Source: JAKFYM01 sp964612065
Lineage (GTDB): Bacteria; Bdellovibrionota; UBA1018; CAIPTA01
Assembly: GCA_964612065.1 (NCBI GenBank)
Contig: CAZTCD010000007.1
Span: 1 to 64,000, forward strand
Direction: 5' to 3'
Length of the DNA: 64,000 nt
Both the position numbers and the translations under genes were made by a program. The notes under the pieces were generated by a model. The model made no database searches. It saw only the letters and a program-made list of their open reading frames with translations, and was not told where the DNA came from. Of the stretch, positions 36,046-44,380 are shown piece by piece. Each line of letters begins with the position of its first letter. Positions within the stretch are counted from its first letter, which is position 1.

Positions 36046-37068
36046 ATGCAAGCCTCTTTGCGGCATCGTCTTCTTACGCGGCGCTATCCTTGGATCGCCT
36101 TCATTCTCACGCAGCTCTGCCCGGGCTGGGGCCAGATCTATAACCGCGATTGGAAGTGGCTCGGCATCTCGTTCGTTTCGGTGGTGGTGCTCACCACGAT
36201 CACCACGGTCTATCTCTTCGACTCCCTCAAGGAGATCGGAATCGCGATCTGCCTCGGGCTTGTGCTCGATCTTTTCCTTTCGATCCAGGCCTATAAGCGC
36301 GCCAAGAAGATGCAGGAGATCCAGCGTCCCGCCCATCATTACAACGGGTCGCACGTGCTCTTCCGGCTGATCTGTGTGTACGGCGGATTCACGGCTCTCC
36401 TGTTCGCGATCCCCGACGGCTACGGGCTTTTCATGCCCACCCGCCTTCGTTCCTTTCAGATTCCTTCGGAATCGATGGTGCCCAACCTGCTCGTGGGCGA
36501 TCGCCTGGTGGCCGACGGCTGGGCCTATTGGGGCAAGGAGCCCAAGCGGGGCGATGTGGTGGTGTTCGATTACCCCAAGGATCCGAGCACCAAATTCGTG
36601 AAACGCCTGATCGGATTGCCGGGCGACGTGATCGAGTTCAAGGCCGGTGAGCTCTGGGTGAACGGCGAGATCGTGCCTCAAAGGAAGGCCGAGGTGTTTC
36701 CGGTGGAGGCCATGCATCGCAATGCCACGGAGTTTGTGGAAACGATGAGGCAAGGGAAGGGCAGTGCCGCTGCCGATGGCCAAGCGGCTGGCCAAGTGGC
36801 TGGTCAAGTGTCTGGCCAGATGGCCGGCCAGAAGGATTACGTGATCTTCCGCATCCAGCCGGGCTGGGTAGACGATCTCGGCCCGATCACTGTGCCCGAG
36901 GGAAAGTACTTCATGCTTGGCGACAATCGCGACCGTTCGCACGACAGCCGCTTCTGGGGCTTCGTGAGCCGCGACCAGCTGATCGGGCGCATGGCCTTCA
37001 TCTACTTTTCCTGGGACTCCGACGAAGGCCGCCCGCGCATGAACCGCATGGGGATGCAGGTGAACTAA
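36046..37068 (+). CDS. lepB: signal peptidase I, extended form
   Basis: A 340-residue membrane protease removing signal peptides. The catalytic Ser 143 is in IPSESMVPNL and the general-base Lys 186 in KFVKRLIGLPGD; the C-terminal GDNRDRSHDSRFWGFV box is intact. Unusually, about 100 residues precede the catalytic region, with PGWGQIYNRDWKWLG and two or three extra membrane helices, resembling the PGxGQxY motif of TM2/DUF5683-type modules. An insertion around residues 241-263 contains the near-repeat GQAAGQVAGQVSGQMAGQ before the last domain. SD GAGG is 2 bases from ATG. Confidence 0.92.
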   Translation: MQASLRHRLLTRRYPWIAFILTQLCPGWGQIYNRDWKWLGISFVSVVVLTTITTVYLFDSLKEIGIAICLGLVLDLFLSIQAYKRAKKMQEIQRPAHHYNGSHVLFRLICVYGGFTALLFAIPDGYGLFMPTRLRSFQIPSESMVPNLLVGDRLVADGWAYWGKEPKRGDVVVFDYPKDPSTKFVKRLIGLPGDVIEFKAGELWVNGEIVPQRKAEVFPVEAMHRNATEFVETMRQGKGSAAADGQAAGQVAGQVSGQMAGQKDYVIFRIQPGWVDDLGPITVPEGKYFMLGDNRDRSHDSRFWGFVSRDQLIGRMAFIYFSWDSDEGRPRMNRMGMQVN

Positions 37069-37090
37069 GCTCCGCGGCTTTCCTGGCGGC

Positions 37091-37107
37091 GCGCGCTTTC
37101 CGCGCGC
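37091..37107. terminator. GC hairpin between convergent genes
   Basis: GCGCGC pairs with GCGCGC around TTTCC, between the convergent lepB and HAD phosphatase stop codons. No T-run follows, so it is a weak bidirectional terminator candidate. Confidence 0.4.
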
Positions 37108-37123
37108 TGCTCCCCCTCGCGCG

Positions 37124-37984
37124 CTATTCGCCTCTTTGCCGCAGGATCCAGCGCACGGCTTCGGCGAAACCGTGCCCGCCCTCTTTGCGCGTGATGAACG
37201 AAGGATGGTGCTTCATGCGCGGCAGGAAATCGCGCACATTGGCCACGCCCACCGTATAGGGAAATTCGCGGAAGAGGGGCTCATCATTGGGCGAATCGCC
37301 GAAGTAGAGGTAGCGCTCCTTCTCCTTGGCGAAATCTTCCTGGTAGAGCTCGCGCAGCAGGAGCTTGCAGCAGGAGTATTTGTCGTGATCGCCGAACCAG
37401 GCGTTCACGTGGATGGAGCTCACCTTGGCCTGGGCTCCGGCGGCCTCGAAGGCGTGCACGATGCGGTCGATATCGGATTCGGGGAGCCGGGGCACGTCTT
37501 CGCAGAAATCCACGGCCAGATCGATTTCGCGGTAGCCCTGGTCGGAGGCCACGCGCAGGCCCGGCATCTCTTCGCGCAGCTTGCCGAACACTTCCCAGAG
37601 TTTTTTGCGGTTGGCTTCGCGCAGCTCGGCGGGCTGCACGAAGCGCTGGAGGAGCTTGCCGTCGCGGCCTTGGCTCGGATCGAGGTGGTAGTAGAAGGCG
37701 CCGTTCTCGCCGATCACGGCGTCCACGGGCCACATGCGCGCGAGATGGTCCACCCAGCCGGCGGGGCGGCCGGTGATCGGGATCACGCGGAGGCCGGCGC
37801 GGCGGGCTTTCCAGAGGGCGGAGTAGGCGTCTTCGGTGAGCTTGCCCTGGTGGGTGAGGGTATCGTCGATATCGGAGAAAATGCCGCGCAGGGAACGGCA
37901 AATTTTCTTATTCAGCTTCTCGAGCGGGAGGGGTGCGCTGGTGCTTCTTGCGGCACCCTTGGCGCTTTTACTCGAAGTCTTCAT
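37124..37984 (-). CDS. HAD-IIB family sugar-phosphate phosphatase-like hydrolase
   Basis: A 286-residue hydrolase. Motif I is FSDIDDTLTHQG (nucleophile and acid Asp), motif II PITGRPAGWV, motif IV YFGDSPNDEPLF (metal-binding Asp pair). A cap domain insertion (residues 100-210) places it in HAD type IIB, like mannosyl-3-phosphoglycerate or trehalose-6-phosphate phosphatases; the substrate is unproven. ATG 37984 is used (overlapping the previous gene by 17 bases) because the region before it is the tail of that gene. Confidence 0.85.
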   Translation of the reverse strand: MKTSSKSAKGAARSTSAPLPLEKLNKKICRSLRGIFSDIDDTLTHQGKLTEDAYSALWKARRAGLRVIPITGRPAGWVDHLARMWPVDAVIGENGAFYYHLDPSQGRDGKLLQRFVQPAELREANRKKLWEVFGKLREEMPGLRVASDQGYREIDLAVDFCEDVPRLPESDIDRIVHAFEAAGAQAKVSSIHVNAWFGDHDKYSCCKLLLRELYQEDFAKEKERYLYFGDSPNDEPLFREFPYTVGVANVRDFLPRMKHHPSFITRKEGGHGFAEAVRWILRQRGE

Positions 37985-38690
37985 CGGTATATTCGTCCTT
38001 GGTGCCGCCGGTATTGCTGCCACTCTTCGAGGCACGGTTGCCGGCACGGGCGGGCACATTGCCTTTCTTCGACTCCTCACCGCGGTTGAACTTCAGATCA
38101 CCGAGGCGCGCGCCGAGGCCGAGCAGGATATAGGAATCGGTTTTGGCGAGCTTGATGCCCACTTCGGCGCCGGCGTAGTAGCGGCTGGCCTGGGCGATAT
38201 CGAATACCGTGCCGAGCACGAGCTGGGTGCCGGAAGAAAAGGTGGAGCCGCGGATCTCCTGATACCAGGGAATGGCGAGGTAGATATTGGCGGGGTAGCC
38301 GTTCCAGGCGGTTACGCGCTTGTGCACCATAGGGCCGATGCGCGTCTGCAGGCCGCCGGTATCATAGCGGCGGAGGTATACGGCGTTCGCGAGGATGGAA
38401 ACGCCCACCTGGCCTTCCCAGTCGGGGAGGAGGTTGAACACGGCTTCGCCGCCGATGCGGAATTTTTTGTTCTTCGAGCCGGCGCCGAGGTTGAGGCCGA
38501 GGTTCCAGTCGTCGGAGAGACCATAACGGCCACGCGCTTCGAGGCCCTCGGAGGTGGGATCGGAGAGGATGATCTCGGTGAATCCGCTCACGGCGCCTGA
38601 GTTTTGGGGAAGGATGTCGGCGGCGTCGAATACGGCGGCCTGCGCGGGCAGAGCGAAAAGGAGGGACAGGAGGGGGAGGGCTTTGGTCAT
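37968..38690 (-). CDS. predicted outer-membrane or periplasmic beta protein
   Basis: A 240-residue protein with a signal peptide (TKALPLLSLLFALPAQA) and many alternating amphipathic strands ending in aromatic residues (WNLGLNLGAGSKNKKFRIGGEAVFNLL, QVGVSILANAVYLRRY, YYAGAEVGIKLAKTDSYILLGLGARLG), as in small porin-like barrels. The C-terminal tail is Ser/Asn/Gly-rich and acidic, and lacks a terminal Phe, so barrel insertion is not certain. ATG 38690 opens the signal peptide directly. Confidence 0.6.
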   Translation of the reverse strand: MTKALPLLSLLFALPAQAAVFDAADILPQNSGAVSGFTEIILSDPTSEGLEARGRYGLSDDWNLGLNLGAGSKNKKFRIGGEAVFNLLPDWEGQVGVSILANAVYLRRYDTGGLQTRIGPMVHKRVTAWNGYPANIYLAIPWYQEIRGSTFSSGTQLVLGTVFDIAQASRYYAGAEVGIKLAKTDSYILLGLGARLGDLKFNRGEESKKGNVPARAGNRASKSGSNTGGTKDEYTDEDFE

Positions 38691-38863
38691 GGGATTCCAC
38701 TGCGGCAGGCAGTTCCTTTTGGGCAAGAAGATAACAGAGAGCGGGTGTACGGAAAGCCAAATCTTTCGGGGGGTTGGAGTGCGGGAGCACGCGCGGGCTT
38801 TGGCGGGAGGGCCGGCTCCCCGCCGGGGCCGGAGGATAAGGTTTTGAAATCCCTAGGCTCCAA

Positions 38864-38892
38864 TTGACAGCGCAACGCGCCATGCTTTATCT
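38864..38892 (+). promoter_or_regulatory. sigma70-type promoter of tRNA-His
   Basis: TTGACA (38864-38869, perfect -35) with a 17-bp spacer to TTATCT (38887-38892), placing the start site about 40 bases upstream of the tRNA. A good promoter for a stable RNA gene. Confidence 0.75.
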
Positions 38893-38941
38893 CTTGAGGC
38901 TCATCTATTTCGAGAGCGCGGCGAAAGCGGCGCCTCACTGT

Positions 38942-39020
<79 letters not shown>

Positions 39021-39235
39021 TTTTAGAACTAGTCAAAGCCCCGATAGGGCGTAACCACTGAAAACTAAATCGCAGGATTTCGTTGGGCTGGCGGGGTCGG
39101 CGCGTTCTTGAACATCACAGAAAATCACAAGCGATCACACTTTTTGCCGGACTTTGTACGGACGGCTTACAGACATGTGACGACTGGGTATGTGCGCGTC
39201 TTTCATTGGCGCAGTAGTTGCGATAGCATTTTCTT

Positions 39236-39457
39236 ATGGGCAATTCTGTGAAGCGCGGAAAAATTAAGTGGTTTGATGCAAAGAAGGGGTATGGCTTCGC
39301 TGAGGATGACCAGAAGACCCTTATCTTTTTTCATTTCACCGCGATTGATAAAGACAAACAGTCAAAAGACTTCAATTCGGGTGACGATGTTGAGTTTGAA
39401 ACTGAACGGGATGGCGATGTATTGAGGGCGAAGTCAATTCGTCCGATTGAAATCTAA
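39236..39457 (+). CDS. cold-shock domain protein
   Basis: A 73-residue single OB-fold protein. GKIKWFDAKKGYGFAEDD matches the RNP1 motif, and TLIFFHFTAI is a slightly altered RNP2 (usually VFVHFS). It binds single-stranded nucleic acid. It is the first gene after tRNA-His, and its stop overlaps the convergent restriction-modification gene by four bases. Confidence 0.85.
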   Translation: MGNSVKRGKIKWFDAKKGYGFAEDDQKTLIFFHFTAIDKDKQSKDFNSGDDVEFETERDGDVLRAKSIRPIEI

Positions 39458-42400
39458 CCCGTAATTGCCTTCGCCGGTTTTTGAAAAGGAAGCTTTACCC
39501 CGTAGAGTTCTTCCACCAAAGAGTCTAGTTCCTGCTGGTTTTCCAGTTTCTCATCTTCCGAAATCTCTTTACCTTGGTCCAATTTCTTTTGAACCGATGC
39601 CATTAGAATTTCGATCTTCTTGGCTGCTGCTTTGTGTTCCTTGGATTCAGGGATGAGAATCGGAAGGTTTTCAAGATACTGCTTAGAGCAGGGAAAGTAT
39701 CCCCCGCGGAAGTTACTGCTAACTTTCCTAATGAAGAAATCCATGAGGCTCGAGCAGAGGATGCCACTCAGATAGTCGTAGCTGATGCCAGCGGCTGGAT
39801 CTATTTCGATTCCATAGCCACCAGTGGTGACATTGACAAAGTATCTGCCTCCGGCGCGGTCATAGAAGTTTGTCAGACGGTCAAGCATGTAGGGAACCAT
39901 GAGCTTTGGATTCTGAAAGCGAACCAAGTTTTGATTCCGCGAGTAACAGTGCCAGTCTTTACCCGTCCACTTACCCTTCTCGCGCTTTTCGAGTACTGCC
40001 TTATTGAGCTTCAGATAGGCATGTGCCTTTGGAAACTTATCTTGCAACTCATCCTCGGGAATCAGTTTGGCTGACCCATCGGCTTGGGCAGCATAGGGAA
40101 ATATAATGTGATGAGTCGGGCTCTCCAGTTGGTACGGCTTAATATCTGAAGACCCTCGAAGAACCGGCTTCAAAATCTCGGCCTCGACCTCAACCAGTTT
40201 ATCCATCTCTCGTGAGTAAAGTTTCTGGATTCGCTTGCCCTCAGAAACCGCGCCTTCCAGCATAAAGACGGTATCGGCACCAGATATTACGCCCTGGTAA
40301 ATCTTCGGGCAGATACTACCCAGCGTTTTCCCTTTTTTTAGAAGTGCATTGAAGATCTCTTGCTCGGGACCGACGACGAGGTTCCAGACAGCAGACTCTC
40401 GCAATTTCTTTTGCTCGATAAAGTCAATAATCAGCGCGTCTGAAACAAATGGTTGGTCTGTTTCTAAGCTGATTTGAAGTGAGTTTACTAATTTTTCTTC
40501 CAGTTTAATGTCAGAAAATTTCACCTTCGGTGCATTGTCCTTCGAGCAATAAATTAGACAAGTGTATGTACTCGCTCCTTGAAAAATCTGGATGTCGTTG
40601 AAGTACACAATTTCTCGGAGGAAGCCCTCCTTGGAGAGGATATCTCTCGTTTCTTTTCCATACTTAGCTTGAAAGAACTTATGCGGGCAAATTAGTCCTA
40701 GTTGCCCCTTGGGGTGCAGCAAGGAAAGCGCCTTTTCAATGAACGCCACATAGATGTCCGATGAGCCCTCTTTAGCCGACTTGTATTTCTCCTGAAGAAA
40801 TCTGACGTCGTTAACGTCGTCGCCCATTAAATTTTGAATCTTTACATAGGGCGGATTCATGATTACTACGTCAAACCCATTATTTCGTAATTGCTTGGGG
40901 AAATTCCGTTCCCAACTGAAAGGGCGGCGTACCGCATAGTCTGGCCCGATCAGTCGTTCGAGTTCTGGCGTCGAGCCCGACACCAGGCTGTTTCCACACT
41001 TAACGTTGCTTTCAAGGCTCGGAAGTAGAGATTTCCGATTTGGTAGACGCTGTTCTCCCTCTAGAGCCTTAAGATACAAACTCATGATGCAAATGCTTAC
41101 GGCTTGAGGGTCAATGTCGACGCCGAAGATGTGATTCTGAAGAATGCTCCGCTTCTTTTCAATCGAGAGCTTTACTTCACCCGCATCGTCTTTAACTAGG
41201 TCAGGAAAAAACTTTCCTTGGGCCACATCTTTTGGATTCTTCAGCAAATAATCGAGGTGATACTCCATTAGCTTTCCAAAGGCCGTTATTAAAAATGAAC
41301 CTGATCCACACGCGGGATCTAAGATGGATAGCCGAGAAACTTCAGAATACTTTTTTCCGTAGATGGTCTTACTTAGCGTGTTCTCAACGATATGCGAGAC
41401 GATGTGGTGTGGGGTGTAGTAGACACCACCAGCCTTTCTCACAAAGGGCTTGTCCTCAAGAACCACCTTACCGCTCTTAATGGCAAATTCTTTCCCCAGG
41501 TATTGTTCGTAGATTGTGCCCAAGAGTTCGATTGGAATCTGATCGAATCTGTATGGAGCGTTTGGAAAGTAGAAGTTGGTGATCAATTCGTGAATAAGTT
41601 CTTCATCAACGTCGATCTTGCTGAAAAGCTCGCTGGTATGAAACATCATTCCATTGAGATCCTCGTTGATTTTGTCGAAATGGTCGCGGAGTTTGTCCCA
41701 AAGATTGAATCCTTTTGTTTCTTTCCAGTAGGCTGCCATTGAAATAAGCGTCGGCCTAGTAAGGATCTCTCGATCCTCTGCCACTCTAAGGAAAACCACT
41801 CTGTTGAGAAGAAGTTCAACACAGTGCTCGATTTCCGAAACATTCAGACGCTTGTTTCGGTTCTTTATCTGATTTGCAAGCGTGACCTTCCAATTCATAA
41901 GGAACTTTAAGAAGTCCTTATCCACGGCGATCCGATTGTCTCGAGAGGTTTCATTTACCTTCAGCAATGCTTCAAGCGAGCCCTGCTCAACAGACTTCCT
42001 AGAGAACTCCCAAAGGAAGTCAGCATGTTTTTCATACTCATGGTAGTGAATTTCTTTAATCAAGCCTTTTTGAGGCTTCTTGATTTCGGGCAAAGCGCGG
42101 CAATCAAAAATTTTCATCCCCTCGAAATCAGTCAGAATCGCAATCGAAGCATCAGGGGAACTCCACGCATAGGTCTTGGCCTGGTGCACGTGATAGATGC
42201 TGTCGAGCGGTTGGTTGGGGGCCTTTGCCTCTACGAAAAACTTTGTCCGTCCATTGAAACGGAAGGCGTAATCGGGGCGATCTCGTCCGGGGATGTCTCC
42301 GCGTTCGACAATTACTTCCCGGCGGTGGTACGGGAGTTCTCGTTTATTAATAATGTCCCATCCGAGTGCCTCGAATAGGGGATCCAGGAAGTCGATCCTG

Positions 42401-42510
42401 ACTTGTGATTCATTGTATTCATTGGAGAGATGGAAGTCCTTATGCTTATCAAATTTGATCGCCAAGGACTTCAGCTTCTTGCTGAATGATTCAGGTGACT
42501 TTCGTGTCAT
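39454..42510 (-). CDS. single-chain restriction-modification enzyme (type IIG-like)
   Basis: A 1018-residue fusion. Residues 30-130 look like a type I R-subunit N-terminal nuclease: the PD-(D/E)xK core is DRPDYAFRF ... KFFVEAKAPN (Asp 80, Glu 94, Lys 96). An N6-adenine methyltransferase core follows with SAM-binding motif I DPACGSGSF (398-406), FGVDIDPQAV, and catalytic NPPY (552-555). The C-terminal 250 residues have the TaqI_C/Eco57I-type target-recognition pattern (KLMVPYMLDRLTNFYDRAGGRYFVNVTTGGYGI). It cuts and methylates with one polypeptide; the recognition sequence cannot be predicted. GC content is visibly below the neighbours, consistent with transfer. Confidence 0.88.
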   Translation of the reverse strand: MTRKSPESFSKKLKSLAIKFDKHKDFHLSNEYNESQVRIDFLDPLFEALGWDIINKRELPYHRREVIVERGDIPGRDRPDYAFRFNGRTKFFVEAKAPNQPLDSIYHVHQAKTYAWSSPDASIAILTDFEGMKIFDCRALPEIKKPQKGLIKEIHYHEYEKHADFLWEFSRKSVEQGSLEALLKVNETSRDNRIAVDKDFLKFLMNWKVTLANQIKNRNKRLNVSEIEHCVELLLNRVVFLRVAEDREILTRPTLISMAAYWKETKGFNLWDKLRDHFDKINEDLNGMMFHTSELFSKIDVDEELIHELITNFYFPNAPYRFDQIPIELLGTIYEQYLGKEFAIKSGKVVLEDKPFVRKAGGVYYTPHHIVSHIVENTLSKTIYGKKYSEVSRLSILDPACGSGSFLITAFGKLMEYHLDYLLKNPKDVAQGKFFPDLVKDDAGEVKLSIEKKRSILQNHIFGVDIDPQAVSICIMSLYLKALEGEQRLPNRKSLLPSLESNVKCGNSLVSGSTPELERLIGPDYAVRRPFSWERNFPKQLRNNGFDVVIMNPPYVKIQNLMGDDVNDVRFLQEKYKSAKEGSSDIYVAFIEKALSLLHPKGQLGLICPHKFFQAKYGKETRDILSKEGFLREIVYFNDIQIFQGASTYTCLIYCSKDNAPKVKFSDIKLEEKLVNSLQISLETDQPFVSDALIIDFIEQKKLRESAVWNLVVGPEQEIFNALLKKGKTLGSICPKIYQGVISGADTVFMLEGAVSEGKRIQKLYSREMDKLVEVEAEILKPVLRGSSDIKPYQLESPTHHIIFPYAAQADGSAKLIPEDELQDKFPKAHAYLKLNKAVLEKREKGKWTGKDWHCYSRNQNLVRFQNPKLMVPYMLDRLTNFYDRAGGRYFVNVTTGGYGIEIDPAAGISYDYLSGILCSSLMDFFIRKVSSNFRGGYFPCSKQYLENLPILIPESKEHKAAAKKIEILMASVQKKLDQGKEISEDEKLENQQELDSLVEELYGVKLPFQKPAKAITG

Positions 42511-42787
42511 AGTTCTTCGCTTCCTGCAAAGATTGAGGGCCAGTATCTATTCTGATGTGCTTGGGGCGGTATGTCTACTCGGTCGGAAAAACGAGCGGAA
42601 TAGCAGAAGAAGAGAAACCAAGAGGCGTGTGATTCTGAGCCGGAACCGTGAACCAGTTCCGTGTACCAAAACCCCCTCAAACTCATTCGTCTCAAAGCTC
42701 GAAACTTGGCGTCGTCGTCTCTTCAAATAGGGCGTACTAAAACCAAATCAATTTCGGACGCTTCGTGGGGCATCTGCGTGTTCGCTG
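42511..42787. other. gene-free gap upstream of the restriction-modification gene
   Basis: About 277 bp of intermediate GC between the R-M start and a doubtful small ORF. It must hold the R-M promoter, but I cannot point to a convincing -35/-10 pair. No known RNA or repeat was seen. Confidence 0.4.
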
Positions 42788-43096
42788 CTAACGTCCAGAA
42801 TTGATCTCTGGCTTAACCGTCTCTTTCCAGGCGGGGCCCTTCACTAGTGCGAAAGGCATTGGCACGAACTTCGTGGCTTCTTCTGTAACTGACCCAATCG
42901 CAGCCGCGGCACTGGATCTGATCTGACTTAAAAGGGCGGCCCTTTCCAATTCTGAGAGCGCAGCACACTGAGTGAGTTTTGTGTCGCCACATTTTTTATC
43001 CGTTAAAGTGGCAGCTATTTTATGAGTGGCAGTCAATACGGCCCGGGCCTCCTGAAGCACCCATAATCTCACCCATAGATACCCATAAAATGCCAT
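42788..43096 (-). CDS. possible small protein, divergent from fic
   Basis: A 102-codon frame ending in VKGPAWKETVKPEINSGR. Its apparent N-terminus (MAFYGYLWVRLWVL) simply encodes the operator boxes, so the real start, if any, is probably the GTG or a later codon. The middle (TDKKCGDTKLTQCAALSELERAALLSQIRSSAAAAIGS) is helical-looking. No family recognised and no clear SD. Confidence 0.3.
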   Translation of the reverse strand: MAFYGYLWVRLWVLQEARAVLTATHKIAATLTDKKCGDTKLTQCAALSELERAALLSQIRSSAAAAIGSVTEEATKFVPMPFALVKGPAWKETVKPEINSGR

Positions 43097-43138
43097 TTTA
43101 AGTGGCTTTATGGGTAATTGCGGGTATATTTATGGGTA
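43059..43138. promoter_or_regulatory. repeat-box operator over the fic start
   Basis: Five copies of the ACCCATA/TATGGGT box lie within 80 bp: ACCCATA at 43059-43065, 43071-43077 and 43081-43087, then the opposite orientation TTTATGGGTA at 43107-43116 and 43129-43138. TACCCATAAA (43080-43089) and TTTATGGGTA (43107-43116) form a perfect 10-bp inverted repeat. The last box runs into the start codon of fic, so a bound regulator, likely the Fic protein's own C-terminal winged helix, would block transcription or translation. Confidence 0.6.
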
Positions 43139-44196
43139 TGAAGCCTCTTAAACCCAAACAGGTATCTACCGAGGTTTTGAACCTCATTGCCGAGCTGGAG
43201 GGCTTCAATAGCCGCTGGGTTACCACGCAGGCCCTGGCACCCGATCGCCTCGCGGCCCTTCGCCAAGTGGCTACCATCGAGTCTGTGGGTTCCAGCACGC
43301 GCATCGAAGGCGTGAAGCTCACGAACGCCCAGATAGAGGCCCTGCTTCGTGGCGTGAAGACCTACTCGTTCCGCTCTCGCGACGAGCAGGAAGTGGGCGG
43401 CTATGCCGAAGTGATGGAGACGATCTTCGCCTCCTACAAAGAGATTCCTATCACCGAGAACTTCGTCAAGCAGCTGCACGGGATGCTGCTCAAGTACAGC
43501 ACGAAGGATGAGCGCCACCGTGGCGACTACAAAAAGTTCCCGAACCATGTCGAGGCATTCGGCGCTGATGGCAAGAGCCAGGGTGTGATTTTCCATACAG
43601 CCGCGCCTGTCGATACTCCCAAGTTCATGACTGACCTTGTGGAGTGGACAAATTCCGAGCTTGCAAAGAAAGAGCTGCACCCGCTCCTCGTGATTGGAAT
43701 CTTCGTGGTTATCTTTCTGCAGATACACCCGTTCCAAGACGGAAATGGCCGCCTCGCGCGCGCGCTCACCACATTGCTTTTACTCAAGCAGGGCTACGCC
43801 TACGTACCTTACAGCTCATTGGAGCGTGTCATCGAAGAGAGCAAAGACGCTTACTACCTGGCTCTTCGTCGTGGACAAGCAGAGCTCGAAGGCGAAAAGC
43901 CTGGTGGAATGGAAGACTGGCTCCTCTTTTTCCTACGTTCCATGCAGAAGCAGAAGGCAGCAATGGAGAAGAAGCTTGCCGACGAATTGGCTGCCGCGAA
44001 GTTGCCACCACTTTCATTACAGATCATTGAACTCATTCGCAGCCGCGGGCCTACGTCCATCTCGGAAGTGGTTTCCGCTACGGGTGCCAACCGCAACACA
44101 GTGAAGGTGCACTTTCGCCGTCTCGTAGATGATGGCCGCCTCGTGGCCGAAGGCGTGGGCCGGGGCGTGCGCTATAGGATGAAAGTAGGGGCGTAG
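43138..44196 (+). CDS. Fic-domain protein with N-terminal inhibitory helix and C-terminal winged helix
   Basis: A 352-residue Fic protein that transfers AMP (or another nucleotide moiety) to a target. Active-site motif HPFQDGNGR (197-205, base His 197). The N-terminal SSTRIEG (52-58) matches the inhibitory motif (S/T)xxxE(G/N), so this is a class II, self-inhibited Fic protein and needs no separate antitoxin. A C-terminal winged-helix region (LIRSRGPTSISEVVSATGANRNTVKVHFRRLVDDGRL) suggests DNA binding and autoregulation. ATG 43138 is chosen: the upstream GTG reading frame only translates the operator boxes. Confidence 0.9.
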   Translation: MKPLKPKQVSTEVLNLIAELEGFNSRWVTTQALAPDRLAALRQVATIESVGSSTRIEGVKLTNAQIEALLRGVKTYSFRSRDEQEVGGYAEVMETIFASYKEIPITENFVKQLHGMLLKYSTKDERHRGDYKKFPNHVEAFGADGKSQGVIFHTAAPVDTPKFMTDLVEWTNSELAKKELHPLLVIGIFVVIFLQIHPFQDGNGRLARALTTLLLLKQGYAYVPYSSLERVIEESKDAYYLALRRGQAELEGEKPGGMEDWLLFFLRSMQKQKAAMEKKLADELAAAKLPPLSLQIIELIRSRGPTSISEVVSATGANRNTVKVHFRRLVDDGRLVAEGVGRGVRYRMKVGA

Positions 44197-44198
44197 TT

Positions 44199-44276
44199 AT
44201 GCTTTACGAAGTCGGCCTTACCGGAGCGATCCTGCTGTTTGCCGGATTCACGGGCGCAACCGGCCTCTCGGAGTGA
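44199..44276 (+). CDS. possible 25-residue hydrophobic peptide
   Basis: An ATG two bases after the fic stop opens MLYEVGLTGAILLFAGFTGA and four more residues, one strongly hydrophobic stretch long enough for a membrane helix. Its stop is immediately followed by the ATG of a second mini-ORF. It could be a small membrane peptide coupled to fic, or chance. Confidence 0.3.
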   Translation: MLYEVGLTGAILLFAGFTGATGLSE

Positions 44277-44351
44277 ATGCGCTTCCACAGGGCCTTCGCA
44301 CGGATCGCGGGTGCGGCTTCTGGTTTTCTAGGCGGCCTCGTGGGCAATTAA
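44277..44351 (+). CDS. possible 24-residue peptide following the first mini-ORF
   Basis: ATG directly after the preceding TGA opens MRFHRAFARIAGAASGFLGG and four more residues: a basic N-terminus followed by a small Gly/Ala hydrophobic segment. The back-to-back placement (stop-start) is suggestive of coupling, but neither frame has an independent SD. Confidence 0.25.
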   Translation: MRFHRAFARIAGAASGFLGGLVGN

Positions 44352-44380
44352 GGCGGCTTTTATTGCTTACGCCGCGGCTT

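Noticed and set aside
39021..39235. Integrase or attL remnant just after tRNA-His
   Set aside because: Translation in all frames gave no integrase motif, and no repeat of the tRNA 3' end was found to the right.
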